A stretch of 39,494 nt of DNA from Ruminococcus sp. GTDB taxonomy: Bacteria; Bacillota; Clostridia; Oscillospirales; Ruminococcaceae. Below the pieces are notes generated by a model. That model was given only the letters and a program-made list of their open reading frames with translations. It was not told where the DNA came from and did no database searches. Shown here one piece after another: positions 25,751-35,628 of the stretch (position 1 is its first letter; each line of letters begins with the position of its first letter). Both the position numbers and the translations under genes were made by a program. The stretch covers positions 1 to 39,494 of the forward strand of contig JAFQHO010000058.1 in the NCBI GenBank assembly GCA_017397925.1, written 5' to 3'.

Positions 25751-25780
25751 TTGACATCTGCATTTTCAATATGTTATAAT
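25751..25780 (+). promoter_or_regulatory. Promoter of the GNAT gene
   Basis: TTGACA (25751-25756), an 18-nt spacer and TATAAT (25775-25780), directly after the hairpin. The leader is only about 15 nt if the GTG at 25801 is the start. Confidence 0.8.
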
Positions 25781-25800
25781 TACTTTAAATCATTAAGAAG

Positions 25801-26241
25801 GTGATATTTATAAAACTGAACTATAAAACATTTAAGGGTATGGACTCCCCCGAATTTTCTGCCGCTTCTGAAGTGAGAAAAATCGTTTTTATTGATGAAC
25901 AGGAGTTTTCATATGACCTTGATGATACCGACAAAACTGCCTTTCACGTCCTTATATGCGACGATGATAAACCAATTGCTGCCGGACGCTTTTTCTTTGA
26001 CGAGAACAACCAGCCGCACATTGGAAGGGTTGCTGTTCTTAAAGAATACCGCCGTTCAGGAGTTGGGCGCTATCTTATGGAAATCCTCGAAAAAACAGCC
26101 TCTGAACAAGGTGCAGATTATGTCACTCTGGGAGCTCAGATGCGTGCTGCTGAATTTTACAGCCGCGTCGGTTATGTTCCCTATGGCGAACCATACTTCG
26201 AAGAATACTGCGAGCATATCAATATGAAAAAATCTTTGTGA
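25801..26241 (+). CDS. GNAT-family N-acetyltransferase
   Basis: The 146-residue protein has the GNAT core: a beta strand with AAGRFFFD, the acetyl-CoA loop EYRRSGVGRYLM, and a C-terminal AAEFYSRVGYVPYG. Such small enzymes acetylate amines of metabolites or proteins, and the substrate cannot be told. The start is uncertain. GTG at 25801 is the most upstream allowed codon, but the best ribosome site (AAGGTGA) overlaps it, and no ATG occurs before codon 14. It lies alone between the CotH and GH9 genes and has its own promoter, so a cellulosomal role is not implied. Confidence 0.88.
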   Translation: MIFIKLNYKTFKGMDSPEFSAASEVRKIVFIDEQEFSYDLDDTDKTAFHVLICDDDKPIAAGRFFFDENNQPHIGRVAVLKEYRRSGVGRYLMEILEKTASEQGADYVTLGAQMRAAEFYSRVGYVPYGEPYFEEYCEHINMKKSL

Positions 26242-26268
26242 AAATTATCTGATATCGCAGATTTTGAC

Positions 26269-26297
26269 TTGACGTTCCGTTAATAATATGTTAAAAT
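26269..26297 (+). promoter_or_regulatory. Promoter of the GH9-CBM3c gene
   Basis: TTGACG (26269-26274), a 17-nt spacer and TAAAAT (26292-26297). A weak ATCTG/CAGAT hairpin from the preceding gene lies just upstream. Confidence 0.65.
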
Positions 26298-26351
26298 TAG
26301 ATGATAGTAAAATTAGGAGATGTATCCAAAATTTATGAGAGGAGTTTTACT

Positions 26352-28715
26352 ATGTTAAAGAAATTTATTTCCGGAGCTGTTTCGGCTGCAATGCTGGCTG
26401 CTTCAATCGGTGGTACTGTAATTCCCACAGCTACAGCTGCCGAAAATCCAAACTATGCTGAGGCTTTACAGAAATCACTTTTCTTCTATGAGTGTCAGCA
26501 GGCTGGTCCGCTTCCTGAGTGGAACCGCGTTGAATGGCGTTCAGATTCAACTATGATTGACGAAATCAAGGGCGGTTGGTACGATGCCGGTGACCACGTT
26601 AAATTCAATATGCCTATGGCTTATACCGCTTCTGTCCTTGCCTGGGGACTTTATCAGTATCCCGATGGTATTGAAAGCTGCGGTGAAATGCAGAACTATG
26701 TCAATAACCTTGAATTTGTTATGGATTACTTTGTAGACTGCGACCTCGGTGACGAAATTGTTTTCCAGGTTGGTAACGGTACAATTGACCATACATGGTG
26801 GGGACCTGTTGAAATGTACCAGTACGGTATGGAGGATTCAGGCACTTCCTATGAGGAGGCTCGTCAGACATATAAGGCTTCTGAAGGATGTTCCGCTGTA
26901 TTCGGCGGTATGGCTGCTGCTCTTGCTTCCGGTTACTGCGCTCTTGACGGTAGAATTGATGAAGGTAAACGCGCTGAATACCTTGAACACGCTGAAAATA
27001 TCTTCAAGATTGCAGCTACAAATCCCGGAAATGATACATATAACGACAGTAACGCATCAGGCTTCTATCGTTCCAGCCACTTCTACGATGAGCTTTTCTA
27101 TGCTGCAAACTGGCTCTATATCGCTACAGGCGATAAGGCGTACCTCGACAAGGCTGCAAGCTATATCCCTAACCTTGATAAGGAGCTTGGTCAGGATGTT
27201 CTCAAATACACCTGGTGTATGTGCTGGGATGACGTAATGCAGGGCGCTATGCTCCTTTATGCTATCAACAGCGGCGATCAGACTTATGTTAACCACGTTA
27301 AAAAACACGTTGAATATCTCACTAACGATACAGAAAAGGTAAACGGCAAGCTGGCATATATCAGCAACTGGGGTTGTGCAAGATATGCAACTGCTGCTGG
27401 ATTTATTGCTGCTGTTGCTTGTGATACAATTCTTGCTGATACAGATACATCTTCATATGAACAGTTCTACGAGGATCAGATCAACTACGTTCTCGGTGAT
27501 AACCCCGATGGTCAGAGCTTTGTTGTAGGCTATGGTGACAAGCCTGCTCATAATGCTCACCACAGAACAGCTCACGGCTCATGGAAGAATGATATCTATA
27601 TGCCTGAGCAGAACAGACACATCCTCTATGGAGCACTTGCCGGAGGTCCTAATCAGGACGGTTCTTACGAGGATGACAGAAACAACTACATCAACAACGA
27701 GGTTGCTACTGACTATAACGCAGGCTTTACAGGTCTTCTCTGTAAAATGATTGACAAATACGGCGGTAAGGGTGATCCTACATTCCCTCAGCCTGAACAG
27801 CACGACGGCCCCGAGTTCTTCATCGAGTGTCTTTCAAAGGGCGGCGATTCCTCAGGTGTTACAATCAGCTTCAAGTTTGTAAACCATTCAGCTTGGCCTG
27901 CAAGAATTCAGGATAACCTTTCATTCAGATACTATATGGACCTCAGCGAGGTAATTGCAGCAGGTCATAACCCTGAAAATCTCGTTATCCGCTGCGATCG
28001 CGACCAGTCTGCTATGTACGCTTCAAGAGGCGTAAAGGCTGCTGAAATCTCCAAGCCAATCCAGTATGACGGCAATATCTACTACATTGAAGTAACTCTC
28101 CCCGACGGACGTGCAGTTATGCCTGTTTCCGAGGGTATGCAGAAGTGTGAAATCCTTCTTGCTCTTGTAATGCCCGACTACGCAAGCGGCTGGGATTCTT
28201 CAAACGATTTCTCTTACGAAGAAATTGCAAATGCTAAGGGTACAACCGATGCAGCAGGAACTGTAAACGGAATTGTTTCTAAGTATGTTCCTGTATATAT
28301 CAACGGCGAACTTTACTACGGTGAAGAACCCGACGGTACATCCGCTGACGGTAATTCTTCACAGGTTACAAAACCTGTTGCTCCCGTTGTAACTACAACT
28401 CAGAAGCCCGATGTTACTACAAAGCCCACAACAACTGCTACAACTCCTGTTACAGAAAAGCCAACTGAGAACACTCCTTCCGGCGGTACAGCTGTTACTC
28501 TCTACGGTGACGCTAACGTTGACGGTGTTGTAACTATGGCTGACGCTGCTTCTATTTATCAGTCACTGGGTAATCCCGATAAATACGGTCTTTCAGAGCA
28601 GGGTGCTGCTAACGCTGACTGTAATAAGCCGGGAAATGGTATTACTGCTGCTGACGCTCTTGCTGTTCAGAAGTTAACTGCAAGTATTATTTCAGAGCTT
28701 CCTGAAATGGCATAA
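26352..28715 (+). CDS. Cellulosomal GH9 cellulase with CBM3c and dockerin
   Basis: The 787-residue precursor has a signal peptide (about 1-33), a GH9 catalytic domain (about 34-470), a CBM3 module (about 485-645, ending YVPVYINGELYYGEEP), a Thr/Pro linker (about 660-705) and a dockerin (about 712-787). Catalytic residues are visible: D78 and D81 in YDAGDH, HHRTAHG, and acid E450 in NNEVATDYNAG. The GH9-CBM3c order is that of processive endoglucanases (theme B), which cut cellulose chains stepwise. The ATG at 26352 follows GAGGAG by 8 nt and gives the signal peptide, so the longer frame from 26301 is rejected. It acts outside the cell, docked to scaffoldin cohesins. Confidence 0.95.
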   Translation: MLKKFISGAVSAAMLAASIGGTVIPTATAAENPNYAEALQKSLFFYECQQAGPLPEWNRVEWRSDSTMIDEIKGGWYDAGDHVKFNMPMAYTASVLAWGLYQYPDGIESCGEMQNYVNNLEFVMDYFVDCDLGDEIVFQVGNGTIDHTWWGPVEMYQYGMEDSGTSYEEARQTYKASEGCSAVFGGMAAALASGYCALDGRIDEGKRAEYLEHAENIFKIAATNPGNDTYNDSNASGFYRSSHFYDELFYAANWLYIATGDKAYLDKAASYIPNLDKELGQDVLKYTWCMCWDDVMQGAMLLYAINSGDQTYVNHVKKHVEYLTNDTEKVNGKLAYISNWGCARYATAAGFIAAVACDTILADTDTSSYEQFYEDQINYVLGDNPDGQSFVVGYGDKPAHNAHHRTAHGSWKNDIYMPEQNRHILYGALAGGPNQDGSYEDDRNNYINNEVATDYNAGFTGLLCKMIDKYGGKGDPTFPQPEQHDGPEFFIECLSKGGDSSGVTISFKFVNHSAWPARIQDNLSFRYYMDLSEVIAAGHNPENLVIRCDRDQSAMYASRGVKAAEISKPIQYDGNIYYIEVTLPDGRAVMPVSEGMQKCEILLALVMPDYASGWDSSNDFSYEEIANAKGTTDAAGTVNGIVSKYVPVYINGELYYGEEPDGTSADGNSSQVTKPVAPVVTTTQKPDVTTKPTTTATTPVTEKPTENTPSGGTAVTLYGDANVDGVVTMADAASIYQSLGNPDKYGLSEQGAANADCNKPGNGITAADALAVQKLTASIISELPEMA

Positions 28716-28723
28716 ATATACTC

Positions 28724-28762
28724 AATACCGTGTAAGATTATTTCTTATGCGGTATTTTTTTG
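28724..28762 (+). terminator. Terminator of the GH9-CBM3c gene
   Basis: AATACCG (28724-28730) pairs with CGGTATT (28750-28756), with an inner TAAGA/TTCTTA pairing, followed by TTTTTTT. Confidence 0.88.
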
Positions 28763-28844
28763 TTACTGCATATTGCAGGATGTAATTTTTTCATTTATTA
28801 TATTACAATTGATTTACATATTTGTTAAGATATACCATTTTGTA

Positions 28845-28873
28845 TTGACTTATGCGTTGTATTATGTTAATAT
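28845..28873 (+). promoter_or_regulatory. Promoter of the DUF4349 lipoprotein gene
   Basis: TTGACT (28845-28850), a 17-nt spacer and TAATAT (28868-28873). Confidence 0.65.
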
Positions 28874-28911
28874 ATACTTAACAAAATACATTCCATAAGG
28901 AGGAATTATTA

Positions 28912-29994
28912 ATGAAAAACAAATCAAGAATATTTATACCCGTACTTTTAAGTGCAATGCTGTTTACAGGCTGCGGTGCAAGAAATAAAGAAGAAACCGC
29001 AGTATACAACGACATTTCATACGAGGATAACTATGATACACCTGCTGAAGCAGCACCTGAACAGGACGTAAATGCGGAAAACTCGGGCGGTGATACCGAT
29101 GTATCCGATATGGAAAATAATACTTCACAGAAAGTAATACGCAAGGAAATGCTTGTCTACTCCTGCAATATGAGCGTGGATGTACTCGAATTCGACAATG
29201 CCCTTGAATCATTAAAACAGAGCCTTGATACATATGGTGCTTTTCCTGAAAAGGAAAACTATCACGACGGTAAATCGGCCGGAAAATGGGTTTATGAGGA
29301 CGATGAAAGCTGGAAATCTTACAATGCGACTATCCGTGTTCCAAGCAAGAATTATGAGGAGTTCTGCGAATTTATCGCCAATCTCGGTGATCTCAGAAAA
29401 AAGGACGCTAATGTAGATAATCTTACCAGTGAATACTATGACCTTTCAACTACACTTGAAATTTATGAGGCTAAAGAAAAAAGATATATCGAGCTTCTCT
29501 CCACTATCGATGACGAACAGACAGCTATAGCTATTGAAAAAGAACTGACAGATATTCAAATCCAGATTTCAAAGCTTGTTACACGTATGAATGAAATTCA
29601 AACCGATGTTGCTTATTCCTATGTCTATGTAACCATAAATGAAGTCCGTGAATACGTTGAGGATGAGCCTGAGGATATTAAAGAAGATACATTCGGACAG
29701 CGTCTTAAGGAAACTGTCAGCGGTTCGTTCTCTGTTTTCCTTACATTGATGGAAAAACTGCTATTCATATTCATCTACCTCCTGCCGCATATCATTACAC
29801 TCGGAATTTTTGCATTCATTATTCTGCTTATAATCAAAGCTGTCAATAAGTTTAAGAAACCTAAGTTTTCAAACAATATCCCCCCTGTTTCTACTTTACA
29901 GACTCCTGCAGCTAAGCCTGCAACAACTTCTGAGATACAGAATAATAAATCGGAAACGACTGTAAATGATACCTCTGATAATAAACAATCTTAA
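28912..29994 (+). CDS. DUF4349 membrane-anchored lipoprotein
   Basis: The 360-residue protein has a lipobox FTGC (lipid C21), an acidic linker and the DUF4349 domain (about 75-250). The domain shows paired strands around a YNATIRVPS motif, then a coiled-coil segment (SEYYDLSTTLEIYEAKEKRY, KELTDIQIQISKL). A C-terminal membrane helix (about 275-305) and a Thr/Ser/Lys tail follow. In this family the domain sits outside the membrane and the helix anchors it; function is unknown. GGAGGA lies 8 nt upstream of the ATG. It is monocistronic by its promoter and surrounding terminators. Confidence 0.88.
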   Translation: MKNKSRIFIPVLLSAMLFTGCGARNKEETAVYNDISYEDNYDTPAEAAPEQDVNAENSGGDTDVSDMENNTSQKVIRKEMLVYSCNMSVDVLEFDNALESLKQSLDTYGAFPEKENYHDGKSAGKWVYEDDESWKSYNATIRVPSKNYEEFCEFIANLGDLRKKDANVDNLTSEYYDLSTTLEIYEAKEKRYIELLSTIDDEQTAIAIEKELTDIQIQISKLVTRMNEIQTDVAYSYVYVTINEVREYVEDEPEDIKEDTFGQRLKETVSGSFSVFLTLMEKLLFIFIYLLPHIITLGIFAFIILLIIKAVNKFKKPKFSNNIPPVSTLQTPAAKPATTSEIQNNKSETTVNDTSDNKQS

Positions 29995-30087
29995 TTTACT
30001 ATTCTTCCCTCTATATATATAACGCACGAGAGGGGCAAAAGGTCACATTTTTCAGGCAAGTTTTTCTATATTTATTTTTAATACATT

Positions 30088-30117
30088 GTATATGATGTGT
30101 ATATGATGTGTATATGT
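30088..30117. repeat. Short 11-bp tandem repeat
   Basis: GTATATGATGT occurs twice head to tail (30088-30098, 30099-30109) and is followed by a partial third copy. It lies in the intergenic space between the DUF4349 and pyk genes. Confidence 0.7.
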
Positions 30118-30126
30118 ATCTAATAA

Positions 30127-30162
30127 TGCAAAAGACGCTCCGTCAGTGGAGCGTCTTTTGCA
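30127..30162. terminator. Strong terminator at the end of pyk
   Basis: A perfect 15-bp stem (30127-30141 with 30148-30162) with a 6-nt GTCAGT loop and TTTT/AAAA within both arms. It directly follows the pyk stop on the minus strand and can also stop plus-strand transcription from the DUF4349 gene. Confidence 0.9.
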
Positions 30163-30163
30163 T

Positions 30164-31594
30164 TTATATCTGGTTTCCTATTCTTTCAACCTTCATAAGG
30201 TTTGTTGTTCCCGATACGCCGAGAGGTACGCCTGCGGTTATTGCCACAAGGTCGCCGTCTTCAACAAGTCGGTGTTCCTCTGCTGCTTCAACTGCGGCTG
30301 TAAATAAATCATCGGTACTGTTCTTTTCGTCAATAATATAAGGAATTACTCCCCAGCTCATATTCATCTGACGACATACTACCTCGCTCATTGTACAGCT
30401 GATAATGGGACAGCAGGGACGATATTTAGATATCAGACGTGCTGTCTGTCCGCCAAGTGATACTGTAATAATGGCTCTTGCATCAAGGTCGTGGGCTGTT
30501 GTAACTGTTGCGTGGGCAATTGCCTCTGCTATGCTGCCCTCCGGATTTGAACGACGTTCTGCAAAGCGTCCCTTATAGTCAATGTGATTTTCTGTATTTT
30601 CTGCGATAAGTGCCATTGTTTTGACTGCCTCAACAGGATATGCGCCTGCTGCTGTTTCCCCTGAAAGCATAATTGCACTTGTACCGTCGTAAATTGCGTT
30701 TGCAACGTCTGTTATCTCAGCTCGGGTAGGACGGGGATTAGTAATCATAGACTCAAGCATCTGTGTTGCTGTTACTACCTGTTTTCCTGCATTGTAGCCT
30801 TTTTTAATAAGTATTTTCTGAATTGCAGGTATCTGCTCAAATGGTATTTCTACACCCATATCACCACGGGCTACCATTATTCCGTCTGCTGCTTCAAGGA
30901 TTTCGTCAATATTCTCAACGCCGTCGCTGTTCTCGATTTTAGCTATAATACGCACATCAAACCAGCCAAGACTCTGGGTGAACTTACGAAGATAATTTAT
31001 ATCTGCTGCCGTTCTTACAAAGCTTGCCGCTATAAAATCAAAGCCCATTTTGGAACCGAATTCGAGGTCGTCCATATCACGCTCGTTGAGGTAAGGCATT
31101 GAAAGCTTTACTCCAGGTACGTTGATACCCTTATTATTTGAAAGTATTCCGCCGTGAATTACGCGGCATACAATATCAGTCTTTGTTACCTTTTCAGCCA
31201 CAAGCTCAACTACGCCATCATTAATAAGGATTTTTGTGCCGATGCTTACATCCCTCGGAAGCTTCTTGAAGCTTACGCTGCCTACTTCTGCTGTACAAGG
31301 AACATCCTCTGTAGTAAGAGTATAAGTGTCACCATCAAATATCTCAACAGGCTTATTATCTACAAATTTGCCAAGGCGGACTTCAGGTCCCTTTGTATCA
31401 AGAAGTGTTGCTATAGGCAAATCAAGCTCCTTACGAAGTCTTTCTATCTGGCGGAAACGCTTTTCGTGAGTTTCATAATCGCCGTGAGAAAAATTAAATC
31501 TTGCAACATTCATACCTGCAAGCATAAGCTCGCGCATAATGTTTTCATCATCTGTTGCGGGCCCTATTGTACATACAATTTTTGTTTTTCTCAT
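30164..31594 (-). CDS. pyk: Pyruvate kinase
   Basis: Pyruvate kinase turns phosphoenolpyruvate and ADP into pyruvate and ATP. The 476-residue protein shows R32, N34 and S36 in ARFNFSHG, LDTKGPEVRLG, the metal and active-site segment KIENSDGVENIDEI, MVARGDMGVEIP, and MLESMITNPRPTRAEI. It has the A, B and C domains and lacks the extra C-terminal PEP-utiliser domain found in some Bacillus enzymes. GGAGGA precedes the ATG. It lies 11 nt after the helicase gene and shares its transcript. Confidence 0.97.
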   Translation of the reverse strand: MRKTKIVCTIGPATDDENIMRELMLAGMNVARFNFSHGDYETHEKRFRQIERLRKELDLPIATLLDTKGPEVRLGKFVDNKPVEIFDGDTYTLTTEDVPCTAEVGSVSFKKLPRDVSIGTKILINDGVVELVAEKVTKTDIVCRVIHGGILSNNKGINVPGVKLSMPYLNERDMDDLEFGSKMGFDFIAASFVRTAADINYLRKFTQSLGWFDVRIIAKIENSDGVENIDEILEAADGIMVARGDMGVEIPFEQIPAIQKILIKKGYNAGKQVVTATQMLESMITNPRPTRAEITDVANAIYDGTSAIMLSGETAAGAYPVEAVKTMALIAENTENHIDYKGRFAERRSNPEGSIAEAIAHATVTTAHDLDARAIITVSLGGQTARLISKYRPCCPIISCTMSEVVCRQMNMSWGVIPYIIDEKNSTDDLFTAAVEAAEEHRLVEDGDLVAITAGVPLGVSGTTNLMKVERIGNQI

Positions 31595-31605
31595 ATTGTC
31601 CTCCG

Positions 31606-33957
31606 TTAGTTAAGCTTTGATATCTTGGCAAAGTTTGCCATTATCTTCTTTGTACCAACCTTATCAAATGCTACCTCAAGCATATAATCATTAGCAACAG
31701 GGGTTGCCGAAATTACGGTACCTTCGCCAAAAATCTTGTGTGCAACTCTCTCCCCTGCTTCATACGTAACATTTGACACTTTCACTGCTGACTGTCTTTT
31801 ATCTCTTGCAATCTGCTGCTGTAAACTCAATGACTGTACCTCTGTTACAGCATTGTCGTGTACGTCTTTATTCTTGGTATAGTTATCCTGCTTGATATAA
31901 TGCTCCTTGCCCATTTCACGGATAAAGCGTGATGTAACATTGTGCTGAGTTTGTCCAAATATCATTCTTCTGCCTGCACTTGTTACATAAAGCTGCTTTT
32001 TTGCACGGGTAATTGCTACGTATGCAAGGCGGCGTTCTTCCTCCATATCATCTTCACTGTCCAATGAACGTGAGCCCGGGAATATGCCGTCCTCCATACC
32101 AATAAGGAACACATTATCAAATTCAAGTCCCTTTGCTGAATGGATAGTCATAAGGAGAACCTTGTCATCTGCTCCGCTATCATCATCAGCATCGGTAAAC
32201 AGGGCAGTTTCTTCGAGAAATCCGCTTAAAGTCGGCTCCTCTGCTTCATCCATATAACGGATAATTGAGGTGCGAAGCTCCTCTACGTTTTCAGTCTTGC
32301 TTTCGCCGTTTTCCTGGTTTTTAAGGTAATTCAGATAACCCGTCTTTGTAAGAACGGCATCAAGCAGCTCGTCAAGGGGAGTATCATCAACCATTTCAAT
32401 CAGCTCACCGAACATTTCGGCTGCTGCTTTAAGGGCTGTAATCTTCTTGGAAAGCGGTGCATATTGTTCGCAATCACGCATAACCTCATATGGTGATATT
32501 TTAAGGTCACGGCTGATATCGTCAATCAATGCAACTGTTGAATCTCCTATTCCCCTTTTGGGTTCACCGATTATTCGTCTGAAACGAAGCATATCATTTG
32601 GATTATTAATAAATGCAAGATATGAAGTTACATCCTTGATTTCTTTACGATCAAAAAATCTCATACCGCCATAAACTCTGTATGGAATATCAGCCTTTAC
32701 CAGAGCGCGCTCAACAATGTTTGACTGGGCATTCATACGGTAAAGCACTGCATTTCTGATGTAACTGCCGTTTTTCTCATAATCTGCCTTTATTGTGTTT
32801 ACTATGAAATTAGCTTCATCGTTTTCATCGGCAGCCTTATACCATACAATTTTTTCTCCCTTTTCACCATTGGTCCACAGAGATTTTTCTTTACGTCCGT
32901 AATTGTTGGAAATTACAGAATTTGCAGCATCGAGAACAGTCTGAGTTGAACGATAATTTTGTTCAAGGCGGATAACCACAGCACCCTCAAACTGCTCCTC
33001 AAATCCAAGGATATTCTCAATATTGGCACCTCTGAAACGGTATATACTCTGATCGTCGTCACCAACTACGCAGAGATTTTTATGTCCTGCTGAGAGAAGT
33101 GATACAAGTCTGAACTGGACGTGGTTTGTATCCTGATACTCGTCTACCATTATGTATTTGTAACGGTTACGGTATTTTTCAAGAATATCAGGGAAAGCCT
33201 CAAAAAGCTCTACTGTCTTGCAGAGAATATCGTCAAAATCCAGTGCATTTGCAGCTCTGAGACGTTCCATATAAACCTTGTAAATACGAGCAATTACCTT
33301 TTTACGATAATCTACTCCTGCTTCGTCAAGAAGCATTTCGGGAGAAATCATCTTATCTTTTGCAAAGCTGATTTCACCGAGAACTGATTTTGGTACAAAC
33401 TGTTTCTCACTGACATCAAGCTCTGCTATTACATTTTTTATAAGACGCTGACTGTCAGAAGAATCATATATTGTAAAGTCCTTGCCAAAGCCGATGTTTT
33501 CAATTTCACTTCGCAGTATTCTTATACAAGCAGAGTGAAATGTTGAGGCGTTCACTCCGCCGCCTTCCTCGCCAAGCATTGAGGAAAGACGTTCTTTAAG
33601 CTCACCTGCTGCTTTATTTGTAAAAGTGATTGCAAGGATATTCCAGGGCTTTACAGGATTGACTGCAACGATATCACGCAGAGTATCAAAATCTTCCACT
33701 CTGCCTTCGGCATAATCTGTCAGGAATTTTATTTCATCCTCTGAACCATCATAACTATTGTCAAAATATCCGTTGCCAAAATTGATAAGATTGGCAATAC
33801 GATTAACTATAACAGTTGTTTTACCGCTTCCTGCGCCTGCAAGTACAAGTACCGGACCGTTAACAGTAAAAACAGCCTGCTGCTGCATATCATTCATTCG
33901 GCTGAAGTAACGTTTCATAGCAGCCTGTTTAGCAGCAATAAAAGAATTATTAGCCAT
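31606..33957 (-). CDS. pcrA: UvrD/PcrA-type DNA helicase
   Basis: A superfamily 1A 3'-5' helicase that unwinds DNA in repair and replication restart. The 783-residue protein has the Q motif (NDMQQQAV, 22-29), Walker A AGAGSGKT (40-47), TFTNKAA, the DEYQDTN Walker B, GDDDQSIYRFRGA, LEQNYRST, TIHSAKGLEFDNVF and VAITRAKK. It ends in a Tudor-like domain (GERVAHKIFGEGTVI), which PcrA uses to bind RNA polymerase. Length and C-terminus favour PcrA over Rep. GGAG lies about 11 nt upstream of the ATG. It is the first gene of a pcrA-pyk transcript. Confidence 0.95.
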   Translation of the reverse strand: MANNSFIAAKQAAMKRYFSRMNDMQQQAVFTVNGPVLVLAGAGSGKTTVIVNRIANLINFGNGYFDNSYDGSEDEIKFLTDYAEGRVEDFDTLRDIVAVNPVKPWNILAITFTNKAAGELKERLSSMLGEEGGGVNASTFHSACIRILRSEIENIGFGKDFTIYDSSDSQRLIKNVIAELDVSEKQFVPKSVLGEISFAKDKMISPEMLLDEAGVDYRKKVIARIYKVYMERLRAANALDFDDILCKTVELFEAFPDILEKYRNRYKYIMVDEYQDTNHVQFRLVSLLSAGHKNLCVVGDDDQSIYRFRGANIENILGFEEQFEGAVVIRLEQNYRSTQTVLDAANSVISNNYGRKEKSLWTNGEKGEKIVWYKAADENDEANFIVNTIKADYEKNGSYIRNAVLYRMNAQSNIVERALVKADIPYRVYGGMRFFDRKEIKDVTSYLAFINNPNDMLRFRRIIGEPKRGIGDSTVALIDDISRDLKISPYEVMRDCEQYAPLSKKITALKAAAEMFGELIEMVDDTPLDELLDAVLTKTGYLNYLKNQENGESKTENVEELRTSIIRYMDEAEEPTLSGFLEETALFTDADDDSGADDKVLLMTIHSAKGLEFDNVFLIGMEDGIFPGSRSLDSEDDMEEERRLAYVAITRAKKQLYVTSAGRRMIFGQTQHNVTSRFIREMGKEHYIKQDNYTKNKDVHDNAVTEVQSLSLQQQIARDKRQSAVKVSNVTYEAGERVAHKIFGEGTVISATPVANDYMLEVAFDKVGTKKIMANFAKISKLN

Positions 33958-34019
33958 AAATAATCTACTCCGTATAATAATATTCTTTATATAATGACCT
34001 ATCTGTATTGACTACTTAT

Positions 34020-34048
34020 ATTATACCATACTTTTCTATTTTTGAAAA
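34020..34048 (-). promoter_or_regulatory. Promoter of pcrA-pyk
   Basis: TATAAT (34020-34025) with an upstream TATGG extended -10. The -35 is a poor TTTTCA (34043-34048) at 17-nt spacing. Confidence 0.65.
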
Positions 34049-34096
34049 GTCCTAAATCAAGAAAAGAAAAATTTGTTGAAATTTAATATTTTTCTC

Positions 34097-34125
34097 TTGA
34101 CTAAAGCTAAGTTTTGGTGTATAAT
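34097..34125 (+). promoter_or_regulatory. Promoter of the glgA operon
   Basis: TTGACT (34097-34102), a 17-nt spacer and TATAAT (34120-34125). The longer open frame from 34114 overlaps this -10 box, which supports the downstream glgA start. Confidence 0.85.
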
Positions 34126-34164
34126 AATAACATAACACAAAATTCAAACAAGGAGTTTACCAAT

Positions 34165-35619
34165 ATGAAAAACATTTTATTTGCAGCATCAGAATGCGTA
34201 CCATTTATAAAAACAGGCGGTCTTGCTGATGTTTGCGGCGCACTTCCCTCTTATATCAACAAGGATGAATTCGATGTAAGAGTAATTCTCCCCTACTATA
34301 CTTGCATTCCTGCAAAATTCAGAGATAATTTTAAATATATTACTCATTTCTATATGGATTACGGTATGCATAATGAAAGCGTTCACGTAGGTATTATGGA
34401 ATACGAGTACAATGGTATTAAATTCTATTTTGTAGATAATGAATTCTATTTTAAATGCGACGCACCTTATTCCTCTGATCTTAAATGGGATATCGAACGT
34501 TTTACATTCTTCTGTAAGGCTGTTCTTGCAATTATGCCTGTTTTAGGCTTCCGTCCGGATATTATTCATTGTCACGACTGGCAGGCTTCACTTATCCCTG
34601 TATTCCTCCACTCAACTTTTGCAACAAATCCATTTTATAGCGGTACCAAGTCAATTATGACAATCCACAATCTTAAATTCCAGGGTGTATGGGATATAAA
34701 AACATTCCAGCAAAACACTGCTTTGCCTGATTATATGTTCACTCCTGATAAACTGGAATTCAAAAAAGATGCAAATATGCTCAAGGGCGGTCTTGTTTAC
34801 GCTGATTATATTACAACTGTATCTGAAACTTATGCTGAGGAGATTAAATATCCTTTCTACGGTGAACAGCTTGATGGGCTTCTTCGTGCAAGATCCGCTT
34901 CTCTGCGCGGTATTGTAAACGGTATCGATTACGCTGTATATAATCCTGCTGATGATAACCAGATTTTTGCTAAATATACAACAAAGAACTTCAAAAGACA
35001 GAAAGCTGTCAATAAAAAGAAATTACAAGCAGAACTCGGATTACCAGTTGATGAAAATAAATATATGATTGCTATCATCTCACGTCTTACAGATCAGAAG
35101 GGTCTCGACCTTGTAAATTATGCAATCGAACGTATCTGCGACGAAAATACACAATTTGTTATTATCGGTACAGGTGATCCGCAGTACGAGAATATGTTCA
35201 GACATTATCAGTGGAAGTATCCTGAAAGAGTTTCAGCTAATATACTGTACTCCGATCAGCTCGCTCACAAGCTGTATGCCGCTGCTGATACAATGCTTAT
35301 GCCTTCTCTCTTTGAACCCTGCGGCCTTACACAGCTTATTGCCCTCCGTTATGGTACAATTCCGATTGTACGCGAAACAGGCGGTCTTAAAGATACTGTC
35401 GTTCCATATAACGAGTTTGACGGAACAGGTACAGGTTTCTCTTTTGCAAATTATAACGGTGAAGAAATGCTCGGCGTTATTAACTATTCCAAGAATATCT
35501 ACTTCGACCACCGTAAAGAATGGGATGCTATGGTTAAACGTGGTATGGAAGCAGACTTCTCATGGAACAGTTCTGCACGTCAGTATGAGGGTATGTATTC
35601 CTGGATGATTAACTGGTAA
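34165..35619 (+). CDS. glgA: Glycogen (starch) synthase, GT5
   Basis: GlgA adds glucose from ADP-glucose to growing alpha-1,4-glucan. The 484-residue protein has the ADP-glucose-binding KTGGLADV (K16 on), HCHDWQA, the IMTIHNLKFQG segment, TVSETYAEEI, ISRLTDQKGLDL, and PSLFEPCGLTQL with ETGGLKDTV near the C-terminus. The ATG at 34165 follows AGGAG by 9 nt and gives the canonical MKNILFAASE start. It leads a three-gene operon with a HAD hydrolase 9 nt downstream and a small unknown gene. Intracellular glycogen storage is common in Ruminococcus. Confidence 0.97.
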   Translation: MKNILFAASECVPFIKTGGLADVCGALPSYINKDEFDVRVILPYYTCIPAKFRDNFKYITHFYMDYGMHNESVHVGIMEYEYNGIKFYFVDNEFYFKCDAPYSSDLKWDIERFTFFCKAVLAIMPVLGFRPDIIHCHDWQASLIPVFLHSTFATNPFYSGTKSIMTIHNLKFQGVWDIKTFQQNTALPDYMFTPDKLEFKKDANMLKGGLVYADYITTVSETYAEEIKYPFYGEQLDGLLRARSASLRGIVNGIDYAVYNPADDNQIFAKYTTKNFKRQKAVNKKKLQAELGLPVDENKYMIAIISRLTDQKGLDLVNYAIERICDENTQFVIIGTGDPQYENMFRHYQWKYPERVSANILYSDQLAHKLYAAADTMLMPSLFEPCGLTQLIALRYGTIPIVRETGGLKDTVVPYNEFDGTGTGFSFANYNGEEMLGVINYSKNIYFDHRKEWDAMVKRGMEADFSWNSSARQYEGMYSWMINW

Positions 35620-35628
35620 GCCGCTGAT

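Noticed and set aside
26301-26351. Longer N-terminus for the GH9-CBM3c enzyme
   Set aside because: It would remove the N-terminal position of the signal peptide, and a good ribosome site precedes 26352.
34114-34164. Longer N-terminus for glycogen synthase
   Set aside because: It would overlap the -10 box and place the AGGAG ribosome site inside the coding region. The downstream ATG gives the family N-terminus.
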